From CAKZML01 sp963823435 (GTDB lineage Bacteria; Pseudomonadota; Gammaproteobacteria; Steroidobacterales; BM003): 64,000 nucleotides of DNA. The first letter of the stretch is position 1; every line of letters starts with the position of its first letter. Shown here in pieces: positions 1 to 7,916 of the stretch. Under the pieces are notes generated by a model, which saw only the letters and a program-made list of their open reading frames with translations, ran no database searches and was not told the DNA's origin. Made by a program: the position numbers and the translations under genes. The DNA lies in contig CAWGLN010000004.1 in NCBI GenBank assembly GCA_963823435.1, positions 34,828 through 98,827 on the forward strand, given 5' to 3'.

Positions 1-154
1 CAGGCCTCCAGGCTGCCCCGCAACAGAGCACGACCAGAAAAAGTATTCCTAGGGTACCTCCGCGGGAGCGCGTCGGCCGCGACACGCGACTTTTACCACC
101 CCCCAATGCGCAGGCTTTCCTGAACCCGCGCATTTTCCCTGGATTATCTTTCAC
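1..154 (-). CDS. N-terminus of an exported or membrane-anchored protein, cut by the left edge
   Basis: On the minus strand a reading frame opens at a GTG at 154 (alternative ATG at 133) and stays open to the window edge. After a basic stretch rich in Arg, Gly and Ser it shows a hydrophobic run, GILFLVVLCCGAAW, typical of a signal peptide or a single membrane anchor. A GAAGGCGAG sequence just before the GTG could serve as ribosome binding site. The gene would be transcribed away from feoB, sharing the intergenic space with the Fur-like site. Only about 50 residues are visible, so the family cannot be named, and the frame could still be chance. Confidence 0.35.
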   Translation of the reverse strand, partial: MKDNPGKMRGFRKACALGGGKSRVSRPTRSRGGTLGILFLVVLCCGAAWRP

Positions 155-457
155 TGTTCTCGCCTTCCGGCACAGCTTTGTCACCCGGACGGGTCTGATA
201 GATATTTATTTTTGCCAATAATAACAGCAGGTTAACGAATTACGCTTCGAGAACCTGGCAAGTCACGACGAGACATATCGGTAAATACGAATGAGAATGA
301 TTGTCGTTTAGAACTAGGGTGCATACCATGTATCCAACAGCCGGAACCCTGCCCCGCCACTCCTGCGGGCCGGCCTGGCTGTCAGGCATGTCCCGCGGGA
401 TTGCGCCCGTTGCCAACCGGCGCCGGCACAGGGCGTCACTAGTAGAGAATCGAAAAA
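155..457. other. Intergenic region between the left-edge gene and feoB
   Basis: These 303 bases lie between two divergent reading frames. The first part is AT-rich around 195-240, fitting a promoter zone. The only element I can name is the Fur-like site at 290-305. I see no RNA gene and no convincing small gene. Confidence 0.5.
290..305. promoter_or_regulatory. Putative Fur box upstream of feoB
   Basis: The sequence AATGAGAATGATTGTC matches 13 of 16 positions of the corresponding part of the classical Fur consensus GATAATGATAATCATTATC. It lies about 150 bases before the feoB start. Fur represses ferrous iron uptake genes when iron is plentiful, so the position fits. The divergent gene at the left edge could be under the same control. 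This is a match by eye; no binding score was computed. Confidence 0.65.
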
Positions 458-2512
458 ATGAGTAGTCATGTCGGCACAACCTCGGTCCCCGTCCAGTTTC
501 CCCTCTACCGTGGTGAGAAACGGGTTCGTATAGCCCTGCTGGGTATGCCCAATAGTGGCAAGAGCACCTTGTTTCAGGCCGTGTCGGCCACCTCGGTCAG
601 AACCGGCAAGCTCGCCGGTACCGGCCGCACCTACGGTGAGTGCCGGGTGCAGGTCGGTCTGGATGAGGCAAACCTGGTTGACCTGCCCAGCATCCAGTCC
701 CTGCACCACCTCGAAGACGGTGACTTGCTGGCCCTGAAGTACCTGCTTTGGGGCGATGAGCCACCGCCCGTGTCCGCCCATGACCATGCGACCCCGCCGG
801 CCCCGTTCTCGCCACCGGATGTAATCATCCAGGTGGTGGATGCCACTGCCCTGGAACGGCACCTTGAGCTGACCCTGGAATTGAGCCAGCTGGGCAAACC
901 CATGGTGCTGGCATTGAACCGGATGGATGAGGCAGCAAAACGAGGATTGAAAATCAGCGCCAGCATGCTGGAGCGTGAACTGGGCGTTCGTGTCATACCG
1001 ACGATCGCCACCATGGGTCAGGGTATCTCGGAGTTGTTCACAGCTGCGGTTGCAGTGGTGCGAGAAGACGTCTGCCCGGTACCACAGCCGTTCAGCCCAC
1101 ACATTGCCGAGGCCATGAAACCCCTCAGTAACGCCCTGAACGATGCCGACATCAACGCAGCCTTCCAGGCGCCGCATGCCTTCCTGGTTCAGCAGGTTGC
1201 AGCCGGCGACCCATTTATCCTCGGCGAGCTGGGCCAGCATTTCCCGGCCCGCGTCCCGGCACTGAAAAACCTGGTCGAAGGGGCTGGCACACTGCTACCA
1301 CGCCCGCTGGCGGAGGAAATGCATGCTGACCGCCACCACATGGCGGCCAGCCTGTTTGAGCTGGTAACCCGCACCGGCGTGAGCCCCGAAAAAGGCGGTT
1401 GGCGGGCCCTGCTGGACAAGTTGTTCCTGGACCCTCGCATTGGATTGCTTGGCTCCCTGGCCGTATTTGCCCTGGTGTTGTTTGTGGTGTTCGAGGTAGG
1501 CGGCTGGCTGGACAGTCTCACCGCCGCACGCCTGATCGAGGCTGCCCAGGATTGGCAGCCGGTAAGTACGGGCGGCGTGATCGGACGCGCCGTGGTAGAC
1601 GGCCTGATCGGTCTGATCGGTATCGTGGTGCCGTATATGCTGCCCCTGGTCCTGTTGCTGGTCGCCCTGGAAGAAGCCGGCATCATGCACCGCATCGCCT
1701 TCGTGGTAGACCGTGGATTCCACAAGATCGGTCTGCATGGCGCCGTGGCCGTGCCTTTTCTGCTGGGCCTGGGCTGCAATGTGCCGGCCCTGTCGGCAGT
1801 GGCCGCCTCCTCCCGTGGAAAAGAACGTTTCGTGGCCTCCTTGCTGATTACTTTCGTACCCTGCTCCGCCCGCTCGGCCATTATCCTGGCCCTTGCCGGC
1901 AAATACCTGGGTGGCCTGGGAGTACTGGCCATTTTCGGTTCGACCATGCTGGTCATCGCGCTGCTGGGCAAGCTGCTGACTCGTCGCTACCCGGATTCCG
2001 GGCCAGGCCAGGTACAGGAAATCCCCCCCTACTCGCTGCCCAATATCAAGACCTTGCTGGCCACTACCTGGTCCCGCACCAGCGATATCCTGACCATCGT
2101 CACGCCATTGCTGGTGGGTGGCAGTGTGGTCCTGGCCCTGCTCTCGCATTTCCAGGCGGACGCATACATCAACCTTGCACTCACGCCGATAACCGGCTGG
2201 TGGCTGGGTCTGCCGGTCGTGCTGGGGGTGCCCATCCTGTTCGGCGTGTTGCGCAAGGAATTGTCGCTGCTGATGATCTACCAGGCCCTGGGAGGTTTCG
2301 ACGTCGGCCAGTACCTTGACTGGGTGCAGATCGCCACCTTCCTGGTGTTCCTGACGTTCTACATCCCCTGCGTTTCCACCTTCGCGGTGATGCTCAAGAC
2401 CCTGGGCAAACGTGACGCCTGGTTCTCCGTGGCCTTGTCCGTGGCGGTGGCGCTGGTCGTCAGCCTGCTGGTGCGGGTGCCACTGGAAATGATCCAGCGT
2501 GGACTTGCCTAG
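458..2512 (+). CDS. feoB: Ferrous iron transporter FeoB
   Basis: FeoB is the inner-membrane Fe(II) permease with an N-terminal cytoplasmic G domain. The protein has 684 residues, somewhat shorter than E. coli FeoB (773). The P-loop GMPNSGKST is at 29-37, the G4 motif NRMD at 154-157, and the helical membrane part starts near residue 320 with the Gate signatures LGCNVPAL and FVPCSARSAI. The G3 motif, normally DLPG, reads DLPS at 75-78. No feoA-like or feoC-like gene is adjacent. A Fur-like site lies upstream. The gene is convergent with regA, with 51 bases between them. Identification is firm; full GTPase activity is less certain because of the G3 change. Confidence 0.93.
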   Translation: MSSHVGTTSVPVQFPLYRGEKRVRIALLGMPNSGKSTLFQAVSATSVRTGKLAGTGRTYGECRVQVGLDEANLVDLPSIQSLHHLEDGDLLALKYLLWGDEPPPVSAHDHATPPAPFSPPDVIIQVVDATALERHLELTLELSQLGKPMVLALNRMDEAAKRGLKISASMLERELGVRVIPTIATMGQGISELFTAAVAVVREDVCPVPQPFSPHIAEAMKPLSNALNDADINAAFQAPHAFLVQQVAAGDPFILGELGQHFPARVPALKNLVEGAGTLLPRPLAEEMHADRHHMAASLFELVTRTGVSPEKGGWRALLDKLFLDPRIGLLGSLAVFALVLFVVFEVGGWLDSLTAARLIEAAQDWQPVSTGGVIGRAVVDGLIGLIGIVVPYMLPLVLLLVALEEAGIMHRIAFVVDRGFHKIGLHGAVAVPFLLGLGCNVPALSAVAASSRGKERFVASLLITFVPCSARSAIILALAGKYLGGLGVLAIFGSTMLVIALLGKLLTRRYPDSGPGQVQEIPPYSLPNIKTLLATTWSRTSDILTIVTPLLVGGSVVLALLSHFQADAYINLALTPITGWWLGLPVVLGVPILFGVLRKELSLLMIYQALGGFDVGQYLDWVQIATFLVFLTFYIPCVSTFAVMLKTLGKRDAWFSVALSVAVALVVSLLVRVPLEMIQRGLA

Positions 2513-2563
2513 TCACCCTGCGACCCAGGTATATCCAACTGCAGGCAGGCGCTGTTCCGGGAA

Positions 2564-3142
2564 TTATTCCCGTACCGGGTGCTTGGCCAATTTGCGTTGC
2601 AGGGTACGGCGATGCATTTTTAAGGCACGGGCGGCAGAAGAAATATTACCGTTGTGGGATAACAATATTTTTTGCAGATGCTCCCACTCCAGACGCCGAA
2701 CAGACAATGGTGTGTCAGCAGGTGGCACACTGGCATCGCCCTCCTCACGTTCCAGCGCAGCGGCAATTTCATTTGCATCGGCTGGCTTGGTCAGGTAATG
2801 GGTCGCACCCAGCTTGATGGCTTCAACGGCAGTGGCTACGCTTCCGTAGCCGGTGAGCATCACGATGCGGGTGTTCTCATCCATTGCCACCAGCCTGCTT
2901 ACCAACTCCAGGCCCGAATCACTGCCGATACGTAAATCCACAACCGCGTACTCAGGCTGGCACTGGTCAGCCAGAACCAGGGCTTCGGTCAGCTTATACG
3001 CCACGTGTACCTGGAAACCGCGTCTACGCAGCGCCTCACTCAATACCATGCAAAAAGCCCGGTCATCGTCGACCAGCAACAGGGTCGGGGCATCCTCTGT
3101 CGATTCCGGGCCGGGCGTTCCTGTCCTGTCCGGAGTTTGCAT
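2564..3142 (-). CDS. regA: RegA/PrrA/ActR-type response regulator
   Basis: This 192-residue protein has an N-terminal receiver domain with acidic pocket VDDD (24-27) and phosphoacceptor Asp69 in AVVDLRIG, a linker with several Pro residues, and a C-terminal Fis-type helix-turn-helix (SSAARALKMHRRTLQRKLAK). That layout and length are those of RegA/PrrA/ActR, the DNA-binding partner of the redox-sensing kinase RegB. I chose the ATG at 3142, one base after the regB stop, over a longer frame starting at 3220 that would lie inside regB. The pair is therefore almost certainly co-transcribed. In other proteobacteria this system controls respiration, hydrogenase, nitrogen and carbon fixation genes; targets here are unknown. 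Confidence 0.9.
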   Translation of the reverse strand: MQTPDRTGTPGPESTEDAPTLLLVDDDRAFCMVLSEALRRRGFQVHVAYKLTEALVLADQCQPEYAVVDLRIGSDSGLELVSRLVAMDENTRIVMLTGYGSVATAVEAIKLGATHYLTKPADANEIAAALEREEGDASVPPADTPLSVRRLEWEHLQKILLSHNGNISSAARALKMHRRTLQRKLAKHPVRE

Positions 3143-3143
3143 G

Positions 3144-4433
3144 CTACCGGTCCTGCCTGGCGGCGGTGAACACGGGCAGCGTGACTTTCGCCATGGCGCC
3201 TCCCTCGGGAAGATTCGCAAGACTCAGGGTACCGCCCAGGCGCTGAATACTCGAGACTGCCAGGTATAGACCCACGCCCATACCGCCCTTGCCGGAACTG
3301 ACCGGTTTTTGTCCCAGCGTCTCCAGCACCTCCCGGGCAACCCCGGGACCCTTGTCAACAATTTTGATGGTCAGGATTTCCTCGCTCCAGCCTGACTTGA
3401 CCAGGACGCCGCCGGGCGATACCTGGCCTGCGTTGTCCAACAGGTTGTGCAATGCCGGGGTCAGGGTGGTCTCGACAAATAGCCAGGCAGATTCAATCTT
3501 TCCGGTTATCCTCACTTCCAACGGAATGGCCGGATTCATGGTCTGCCATTGCTCCAGCATCTCGGTCACATACCCACGCGCCGACATGGCTTTTCCACCT
3601 TCAGCCCGCGCGGCCCCCGCGTTTCTGGAGAACAGGGACAGGGTTTGCTTGCAGCGCTCCACTTGCTCCCGCATCAGCCCCAGCTTCTCGCTCAGTTCCG
3701 GGTGCTGCCTGACGACCGGGTCATCCTGCAGATCCGTGCTCAGGATAGCCATCGTGCCCAGCGGCGTTCCCAGGTCATGCGCGGCACCGGCCGCCAGTGT
3801 TCCCAGGGCAGCCAGGTGCTCATTACGCAGGACCTGTTCCCTGGCCTCGACCAGGGTTTTTTCCTTATTGCGCAGGCGATCGGCCAGACCGGCAACAATG
3901 AAGGCCACGAATCCGGCACTCAGAATAAAACCCAGCCACATTCCGATCACGTGCAGCTGAAAACCCGGATCCGGATGTGCCGCCCCGTGTTCATGGGCCG
4001 GCTGAAAGAAAAACAACAGACAGGAATAGCAAATGATACACAGCGCCGCGATGGCCCGAGCGTGGGGGGGCGAAAGCACCATGGCTGCCAGTATGGCCGG
4101 GATCAGGAAAAACCAGACGAAAGGATTGGTGGCGCCGCCAAAAAAGTAGAACAGCCCGGTCAGGGCCAGGACATCCACGACCATTTGCAGAAACACCTGC
4201 TGTTCGCCCGGGAGTTGCGCTTGCGTCAACGCCCTCGCACGCAGCAGGCCGGTAACAGCAAGGAAGGCGAGAATAACCGTGATGGGTAGCAGCTGTATGT
4301 CCTGGTTGAACAGGCTGTGGGCCAGGGCGGTGAACACCGCCACGACCACCACCAGCAGGCTCCGCCCGGCAAGCATACCCTTGAGAAAACGGCTGGTCAG
4401 GGAAGTGTCAGAGGTGGGTGGCAAGATATCCAT
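3144..4433 (-). CDS. regB: RegB/PrrB/ActS-type redox sensor histidine kinase
   Basis: This 429-residue membrane histidine kinase has about six hydrophobic segments in the first 185 residues. The RegB quinone-sensing motif GGATNPF is at 99-105, just before a membrane helix. The phosphorylated His219 lies in the characteristic H box AHDLGTPLG, and Cys261 in ERCKQTL matches the position of the redox-active cysteine of RegB. The C-terminal ATPase domain has NLLDNA and DKGPG and a GMGVGLYLA G box. The start at 4433 gives MDILPPTSD; a longer frame to 4505 is possible. The regA stop-start junction is one base away. By family knowledge, oxidised quinone or cysteine oxidation turns the kinase off. Confidence 0.9.
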   Translation of the reverse strand: MDILPPTSDTSLTSRFLKGMLAGRSLLVVVVAVFTALAHSLFNQDIQLLPITVILAFLAVTGLLRARALTQAQLPGEQQVFLQMVVDVLALTGLFYFFGGATNPFVWFFLIPAILAAMVLSPPHARAIAALCIICYSCLLFFFQPAHEHGAAHPDPGFQLHVIGMWLGFILSAGFVAFIVAGLADRLRNKEKTLVEAREQVLRNEHLAALGTLAAGAAHDLGTPLGTMAILSTDLQDDPVVRQHPELSEKLGLMREQVERCKQTLSLFSRNAGAARAEGGKAMSARGYVTEMLEQWQTMNPAIPLEVRITGKIESAWLFVETTLTPALHNLLDNAGQVSPGGVLVKSGWSEEILTIKIVDKGPGVAREVLETLGQKPVSSGKGGMGVGLYLAVSSIQRLGGTLSLANLPEGGAMAKVTLPVFTAARQDR

Positions 4434-4923
4434 GGGCTCAATATTGCATCGCCCCACCGCGGGCGGCAACCGGCGCGTGGCTGCGGCAATTTGCCACATT
4501 CCCAAATCCCCGGGCAGAGGCTAGGATTGCACTTGAGACGTCAGGATGATTACCGGGAACGGCGGGCAGGGATGCCCGACTCGCTGACGGGGTTCACCCC
4601 GGCTTGGCGAGGTTGGAAGGGACTGCCGGCCGCTTCTGGTACCGCATTTTGTCGTCGCGGTGTTCGTCCGGATTGGCCAGGGAGGCCGATTCCCGCCCGA
4701 GGCTGGACCGGACGACGCCGCAGATTTCATGGGACTGCTTCTTGCAGGGTTTTTGTTCCATGAAGTCCAGCCGCCTGGTGGCCTGGTCCGTCTGGCTGGC
4801 GCAGGACGCGCCCTCGCATCGGAAGGATCCAGGACTGGGTCACGGTGGCTGCACCTGGAGCGCGATGGACTCTCGTCGACCGGTTTTGCCCCTCCCCCCC
4901 CCGAGTTGCCGGCCGACGTCCCG
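4434..4923. other. 490-bp gap between regB and the first GMC gene, with one doubtful small ORF
   Basis: The region lies upstream of regB and downstream of the GMC oxidoreductase, both on the minus strand. I see no RNA gene or terminator with a clear T tract. A 55-codon minus-strand frame from 4761 to 4594, starting MEQKPCKKQSHEICG, has a natural amino-acid mix but no good ribosome binding site. The rest looks non-coding; frames running through it are Pro/Arg/Ser-rich as expected for GC-rich noise. Confidence 0.35.
4594..4761 (-). CDS. Possible 55-residue hypothetical protein
   Basis: The frame begins with ATG at 4761 and ends in TGA. It encodes a hydrophilic peptide with two cysteines and many charged residues (MEQKPCKKQSHEIC at the start). 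Its composition is more protein-like than the alternative frames, but no Shine-Dalgarno sequence precedes it and I recognise no family. It is given as a candidate only. Confidence 0.18.
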   Translation of the reverse strand: MEQKPCKKQSHEICGVVRSSLGRESASLANPDEHRDDKMRYQKRPAVPSNLAKPG

Positions 4924-6552
4924 CTAGGCGGCGCGAGCCTCTCCATGCGTGTCGTCTGCCATCGTTTTAGCCGGTATTACCGCCATGGCCGCCTCGGTCA
5001 TGGCGGTAATCGTTAGCGACGGATTTACCCCGGGGTTGGCCGGCACCGCGGCGCCATCGCAAACCAACAGGTTCTGATAGCCGAAAACCCGCTGCTGCTT
5101 GTCGATGACCCCGTTTTCCGGGTTACTTCCGATCACCGCACCACCCAGTATATGGGCGGTGCTGGGGATGTTGGCGAGGGCCTCCAGGGTCATGCTTTGC
5201 GCCACACCGCCGGTGTACCTGGCGAGAAACTCGGTGGCCTTGTTGCCGGCTTCGATATAGGTCGGGTTGGGTTTGTCCCTGTCTTGCTCGGTTTTCAACT
5301 TGAAACCCCGTCCGAACAGCCGACGTTTGGCGCGAAATGCGATTGCGTTGTCCAGACTCTGCATGACCAGCACGATCAAGGTGCGTTGTGACCAGCCAAA
5401 TGGCCAGAGCATACGCAGGAAGGTCAGGGGGTGACGCAGGATATTGCCGAGCAATTTCAACGGCCGTGTAAAACGCGTTCCGTTACCGGTCAACGGCGTC
5501 AGCAATACGGCGCCCATGAAATCTGCCTGCTTGCCATAGGTGACAAACTCGATGTGGGTGTCTGCGTCCACGTGGGCGCTGGCGCTGATCGCGACGGTAT
5601 TCCACACATCCAGGGAGTCATCGGGCAACGTGAGCGCCATGATGGACTCGCTGTTGGTGCGCACCAGCGTACCCAGTCTGTCGCTGATACGTGGCAGGGA
5701 TCCATTGTGCTTGCAGTTGGCAAGCAAGTGATTGGTGCCCCGCGCACCGCCTGAAACCACTACGCCCCTGGCGGTGAAACGCCGGGTAGACCTGGAACTC
5801 CAGGCTCCCGGATCGCGGGTGAATATCTCGTAGCCTTCGCTGCCATCTTCTGCACCCAGGGGACGAATATCGGTCACGTGGTGATCGGGAAGTACTTCCG
5901 CGCCGGCTTTTTCGGCGAACCACAAATAGTTTTTCACCAGGGTGTTCTTGGCCCCATGCCGGCAGCCAATCATACAGGCGCCGCAACGCTTGCATCCGCT
6001 GCGCCGGGGTCCTGCACCGCCAAAATAGGGATCCGGAACCTCTACCCCCGGTTCGCCAAAAAACACACCGACGGGTGTACGGGTAAAGGTGTGACCCATG
6101 CCCGTGTTCTCGGCCGCCTGCTTGAGCAAATGGTCAGCCGGACTTTCAAACGGGACGGTCACCACACCCAGCATCTGTTCTGCTGTCTGGTAATGGGGCG
6201 CAAGTTCTGCATTCCAGTCGCCCAGGTCCTTCCACTGGGGATTCTTGAAAAACTCGGCCTTGGCCCGATACAGAGTGTTGGCATAGACCAGGCTGCCGCC
6301 GCCAACACCCGCACCACTGAAGATGAACACATCGCGGAAGGGACTCATACGCAGTATGCCCCGCAGACCCAGCAACGGCGACCACAGGTAACGCTTCAGG
6401 TTCCAGGCGCTTTCGGCAAAGTCCTCGTCCCGATAGCGGCGGCCCGCCTCCAGCACACCGACCTTGTAGCCTTTTTCTGACAGCCGCAGCGCCGACACAC
6501 TGCCACCGAAACCCGACCCTATCACCAGCCAGTCGTAGTCATACTTCTGCAT
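4924..6552 (-). CDS. GMC-family FAD oxidoreductase (cholesterol-oxidase-like branch)
   Basis: The 542-residue protein has an FAD-binding GSGFGG at 12-17, an acidic end of the second strand (LEAGRR), and the GMC C-terminal signature region (ILGGAVIGS, then NPGVNPSLTITAM). A four-cysteine cluster, C187, C190, C193 and C197 in GCKRCGACMIGCRHGAK, sits mid-protein, as in cholesterol-oxidase-like and FAD dehydrogenase branches of GMC enzymes. In some FAD-dependent sugar dehydrogenases nearby cysteines hold an iron-sulfur cluster; whether that applies here is inference. No signal peptide is visible, so it is probably cytoplasmic or peripheral to the membrane. The start at 6552 overlaps the upstream 70-residue gene by 14 bases, implying translational coupling. 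The substrate is unknown, probably a sterol or other alcohol. Confidence 0.82.
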   Translation of the reverse strand: MQKYDYDWLVIGSGFGGSVSALRLSEKGYKVGVLEAGRRYRDEDFAESAWNLKRYLWSPLLGLRGILRMSPFRDVFIFSGAGVGGGSLVYANTLYRAKAEFFKNPQWKDLGDWNAELAPHYQTAEQMLGVVTVPFESPADHLLKQAAENTGMGHTFTRTPVGVFFGEPGVEVPDPYFGGAGPRRSGCKRCGACMIGCRHGAKNTLVKNYLWFAEKAGAEVLPDHHVTDIRPLGAEDGSEGYEIFTRDPGAWSSRSTRRFTARGVVVSGGARGTNHLLANCKHNGSLPRISDRLGTLVRTNSESIMALTLPDDSLDVWNTVAISASAHVDADTHIEFVTYGKQADFMGAVLLTPLTGNGTRFTRPLKLLGNILRHPLTFLRMLWPFGWSQRTLIVLVMQSLDNAIAFRAKRRLFGRGFKLKTEQDRDKPNPTYIEAGNKATEFLARYTGGVAQSMTLEALANIPSTAHILGGAVIGSNPENGVIDKQQRVFGYQNLLVCDGAAVPANPGVNPSLTITAMTEAAMAVIPAKTMADDTHGEARAA

Positions 6553-6751
6553 TGGGCTTCTCCATAAAAGGCTGATCAAGGCCGTACCGTTGCTGTCGTT
6601 GTCCGAAAGTCTCCATCATGTCCCGGCCGATCATGCCGAAGATCCAGACGATTCCAGTCAGCCAAAACTCTCTTTCCACAACACGCCCTTGATGCGGTGC
6701 ATCAAATCTATCGAAAACACTGGTAGTTGTCATCAAGTAAAAACCCGGCAT
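6539..6751 (-). CDS. Small (70-aa) membrane-associated protein coupled to the GMC oxidoreductase
   Basis: The frame starts with ATG at 6751, preceded by an AAGGAA ribosome binding site at good spacing. It encodes 70 residues with one hydrophobic stretch (WLTGIVWIFGMIG, near residue 30-43) in an otherwise hydrophilic protein. Its last 14 bases overlap the start of the GMC gene, a typical operon arrangement. I do not recognise the family. A membrane tether or small accessory subunit for the oxidoreductase is a reasonable guess, no more. Confidence 0.55.
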   Translation of the reverse strand: MPGFYLMTTTSVFDRFDAPHQGRVVEREFWLTGIVWIFGMIGRDMMETFGQRQQRYGLDQPFMEKPNAEV

Positions 6752-7316
6752 ACGGTTTCCTTAGTCAGCCTGATACCGGGTAAGGATCACCCGGGCGCCG
6801 TGTGCAGGAGATAGAACCGGTCCAGAGATCGGATGCCGCAACGGGTCATCGGCCTTTACCTATGGAAGTCCTCCGCCTCAGGAACTAGATTGAAGATGAA
6901 TGACCCGGAAGTAGCGTCCGCGCGGAACAGTTCATGAATGGAACCTGCGCCGTCCGGCCCCTGGCCGTTAAAGCTGCTTCCGGGTATTCAATTTTTGCGG
7001 AACAGCCCCTGCCCTGCGCGCGCTTGAAGACAATCCGCTTCTCAATCGCTTTTCTGATACCCCGGGCCTGACTCCGTGTATCCCCGGGCTACAATTGATC
7101 GCCAACACTTCGAGTCAGCAGGGCGGGGGTTCTCGCCCCTTCACCACCTTGTTTCCCACGCGGGTTGCCCGGGTGGGGGCTGATCGCCGCGGCCACTGCA
7201 ATCGCCACCAGGTTGCCGTCAGGTGACGGATCAGGTAGAAACACCCGATGCCCCGGCCAAGCGGGGCCGCCTGCCATCCATTTGCGACTACGCATAACAA
7301 TAAAAGGGAGTCGCGT
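6752..7316. other. 565-bp gap between divergent GMC loci
   Basis: The gap separates two divergently transcribed oxidoreductase loci and must contain both promoters. Its middle holds the possible structured RNA at 6903-6995, described separately. The remainder shows no convincing open frame, tRNA or repeat. Confidence 0.5.
6903..6995 (+). ncRNA. Candidate structured RNA or terminator-like element
   Basis: ACCCGGAAGTAGC (6903-6915) pairs with GCTGCTTCCGGGT (6973-6985), giving a 13-bp outer stem with one G-U pair. Inside it are two further stems: GCGCGG pairing with CCTGCGC (one bulged U) around 6919-6950, and CGGCC-CCT-GGCCG around 6955-6966. A T-rich run (ATTCAATTTTT) follows the outer stem on the plus strand. 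This three-way-junction layout is seen directly in the sequence. Function is inference: small RNA, attenuator or plain terminator. There is no second copy in the window to test covariation. Confidence 0.35.
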
Positions 7317-7916
7317 GTGAATCGGAAACAACAATCGCGCCGTAAGTTCTTGAAGGCTTCAAGTGCCGCCCTGGGTGTCACCCTTGCCGGTATTCACCTG
7401 CCAACACTGTTACCGCTGGGAAAGGCTGCCGCCGAGGCCCGGGACAAGCAGGCCGCTTTCCAGGTACTGAGTGCACAGGAGGCCGCAGACATCGAAGCGA
7501 TAACGGCACTGATCATTCCCTCTGACAACACCCCCGGGGCTCGAGAGGCCGGGGTCGTGTATTTTATCGACCTGGCAATGGGCGCCCAGATGGCCGGGAT
7601 GCTCCCTGATCTGCGTCACCAGTTATCCGAGATCAACAAACTGGCCGGCCCGGATTCAGCGGCGAGCTTTTCCCGCCTTGACGAAGACGCGCAGCTGGCG
7701 GTCATGCAGGCAGCGGATGAGGTCGGTGCGCTGGGAATCTTCTCCACCCTCACCATGTTTGGCATGTTTTCCATGCCCAGCTACGGTGGTAATCGAGATC
7801 ACGTTGGCTGGGACATGATCGGCTTTGATCACCGCCACGCCTGGATGCCTCCCTTTGGCTACTACGATGCAGAGGAACATGACGGACAGGGAGGGCAGCC
7901 CAATGAAGCGTCCTGA
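7317..7916 (+). CDS. Tat-exported gluconate 2-dehydrogenase subunit 3 family protein
   Basis: This protein of 199 residues starts with a twin-arginine signal (QSRRKFLKASSAALGVTLAG, Arg8-Arg9). The mature part begins near residue 40 and has the small-subunit features of membrane sugar/alcohol dehydrogenases (FQVLSAQEAADIEAITALIIPSD). In that family the small subunit carries the Tat signal and co-exports the cofactor-loaded GMC subunit, which has no signal of its own. The GTG at 7317 was chosen because GGGAG lies six bases upstream; a longer frame from 7248 has no such site. The stop overlaps the start of the next GMC gene by 14 bases, so the two are translationally coupled. Confidence 0.88.
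   Translation: MNRKQQSRRKFLKASSAALGVTLAGIHLPTLLPLGKAAAEARDKQAAFQVLSAQEAADIEAITALIIPSDNTPGAREAGVVYFIDLAMGAQMAGMLPDLRHQLSEINKLAGPDSAASFSRLDEDAQLAVMQAADEVGALGIFSTLTMFGMFSMPSYGGNRDHVGWDMIGFDHRHAWMPPFGYYDAEEHDGQGGQPNEAS

Noticed and set aside
314..1240. Long minus-strand frame opposite feoB
   Set aside because: It lies antisense to a clearly conserved gene, with a composition expected of a shadow frame; similar antisense frames elsewhere were dismissed for the same reason.
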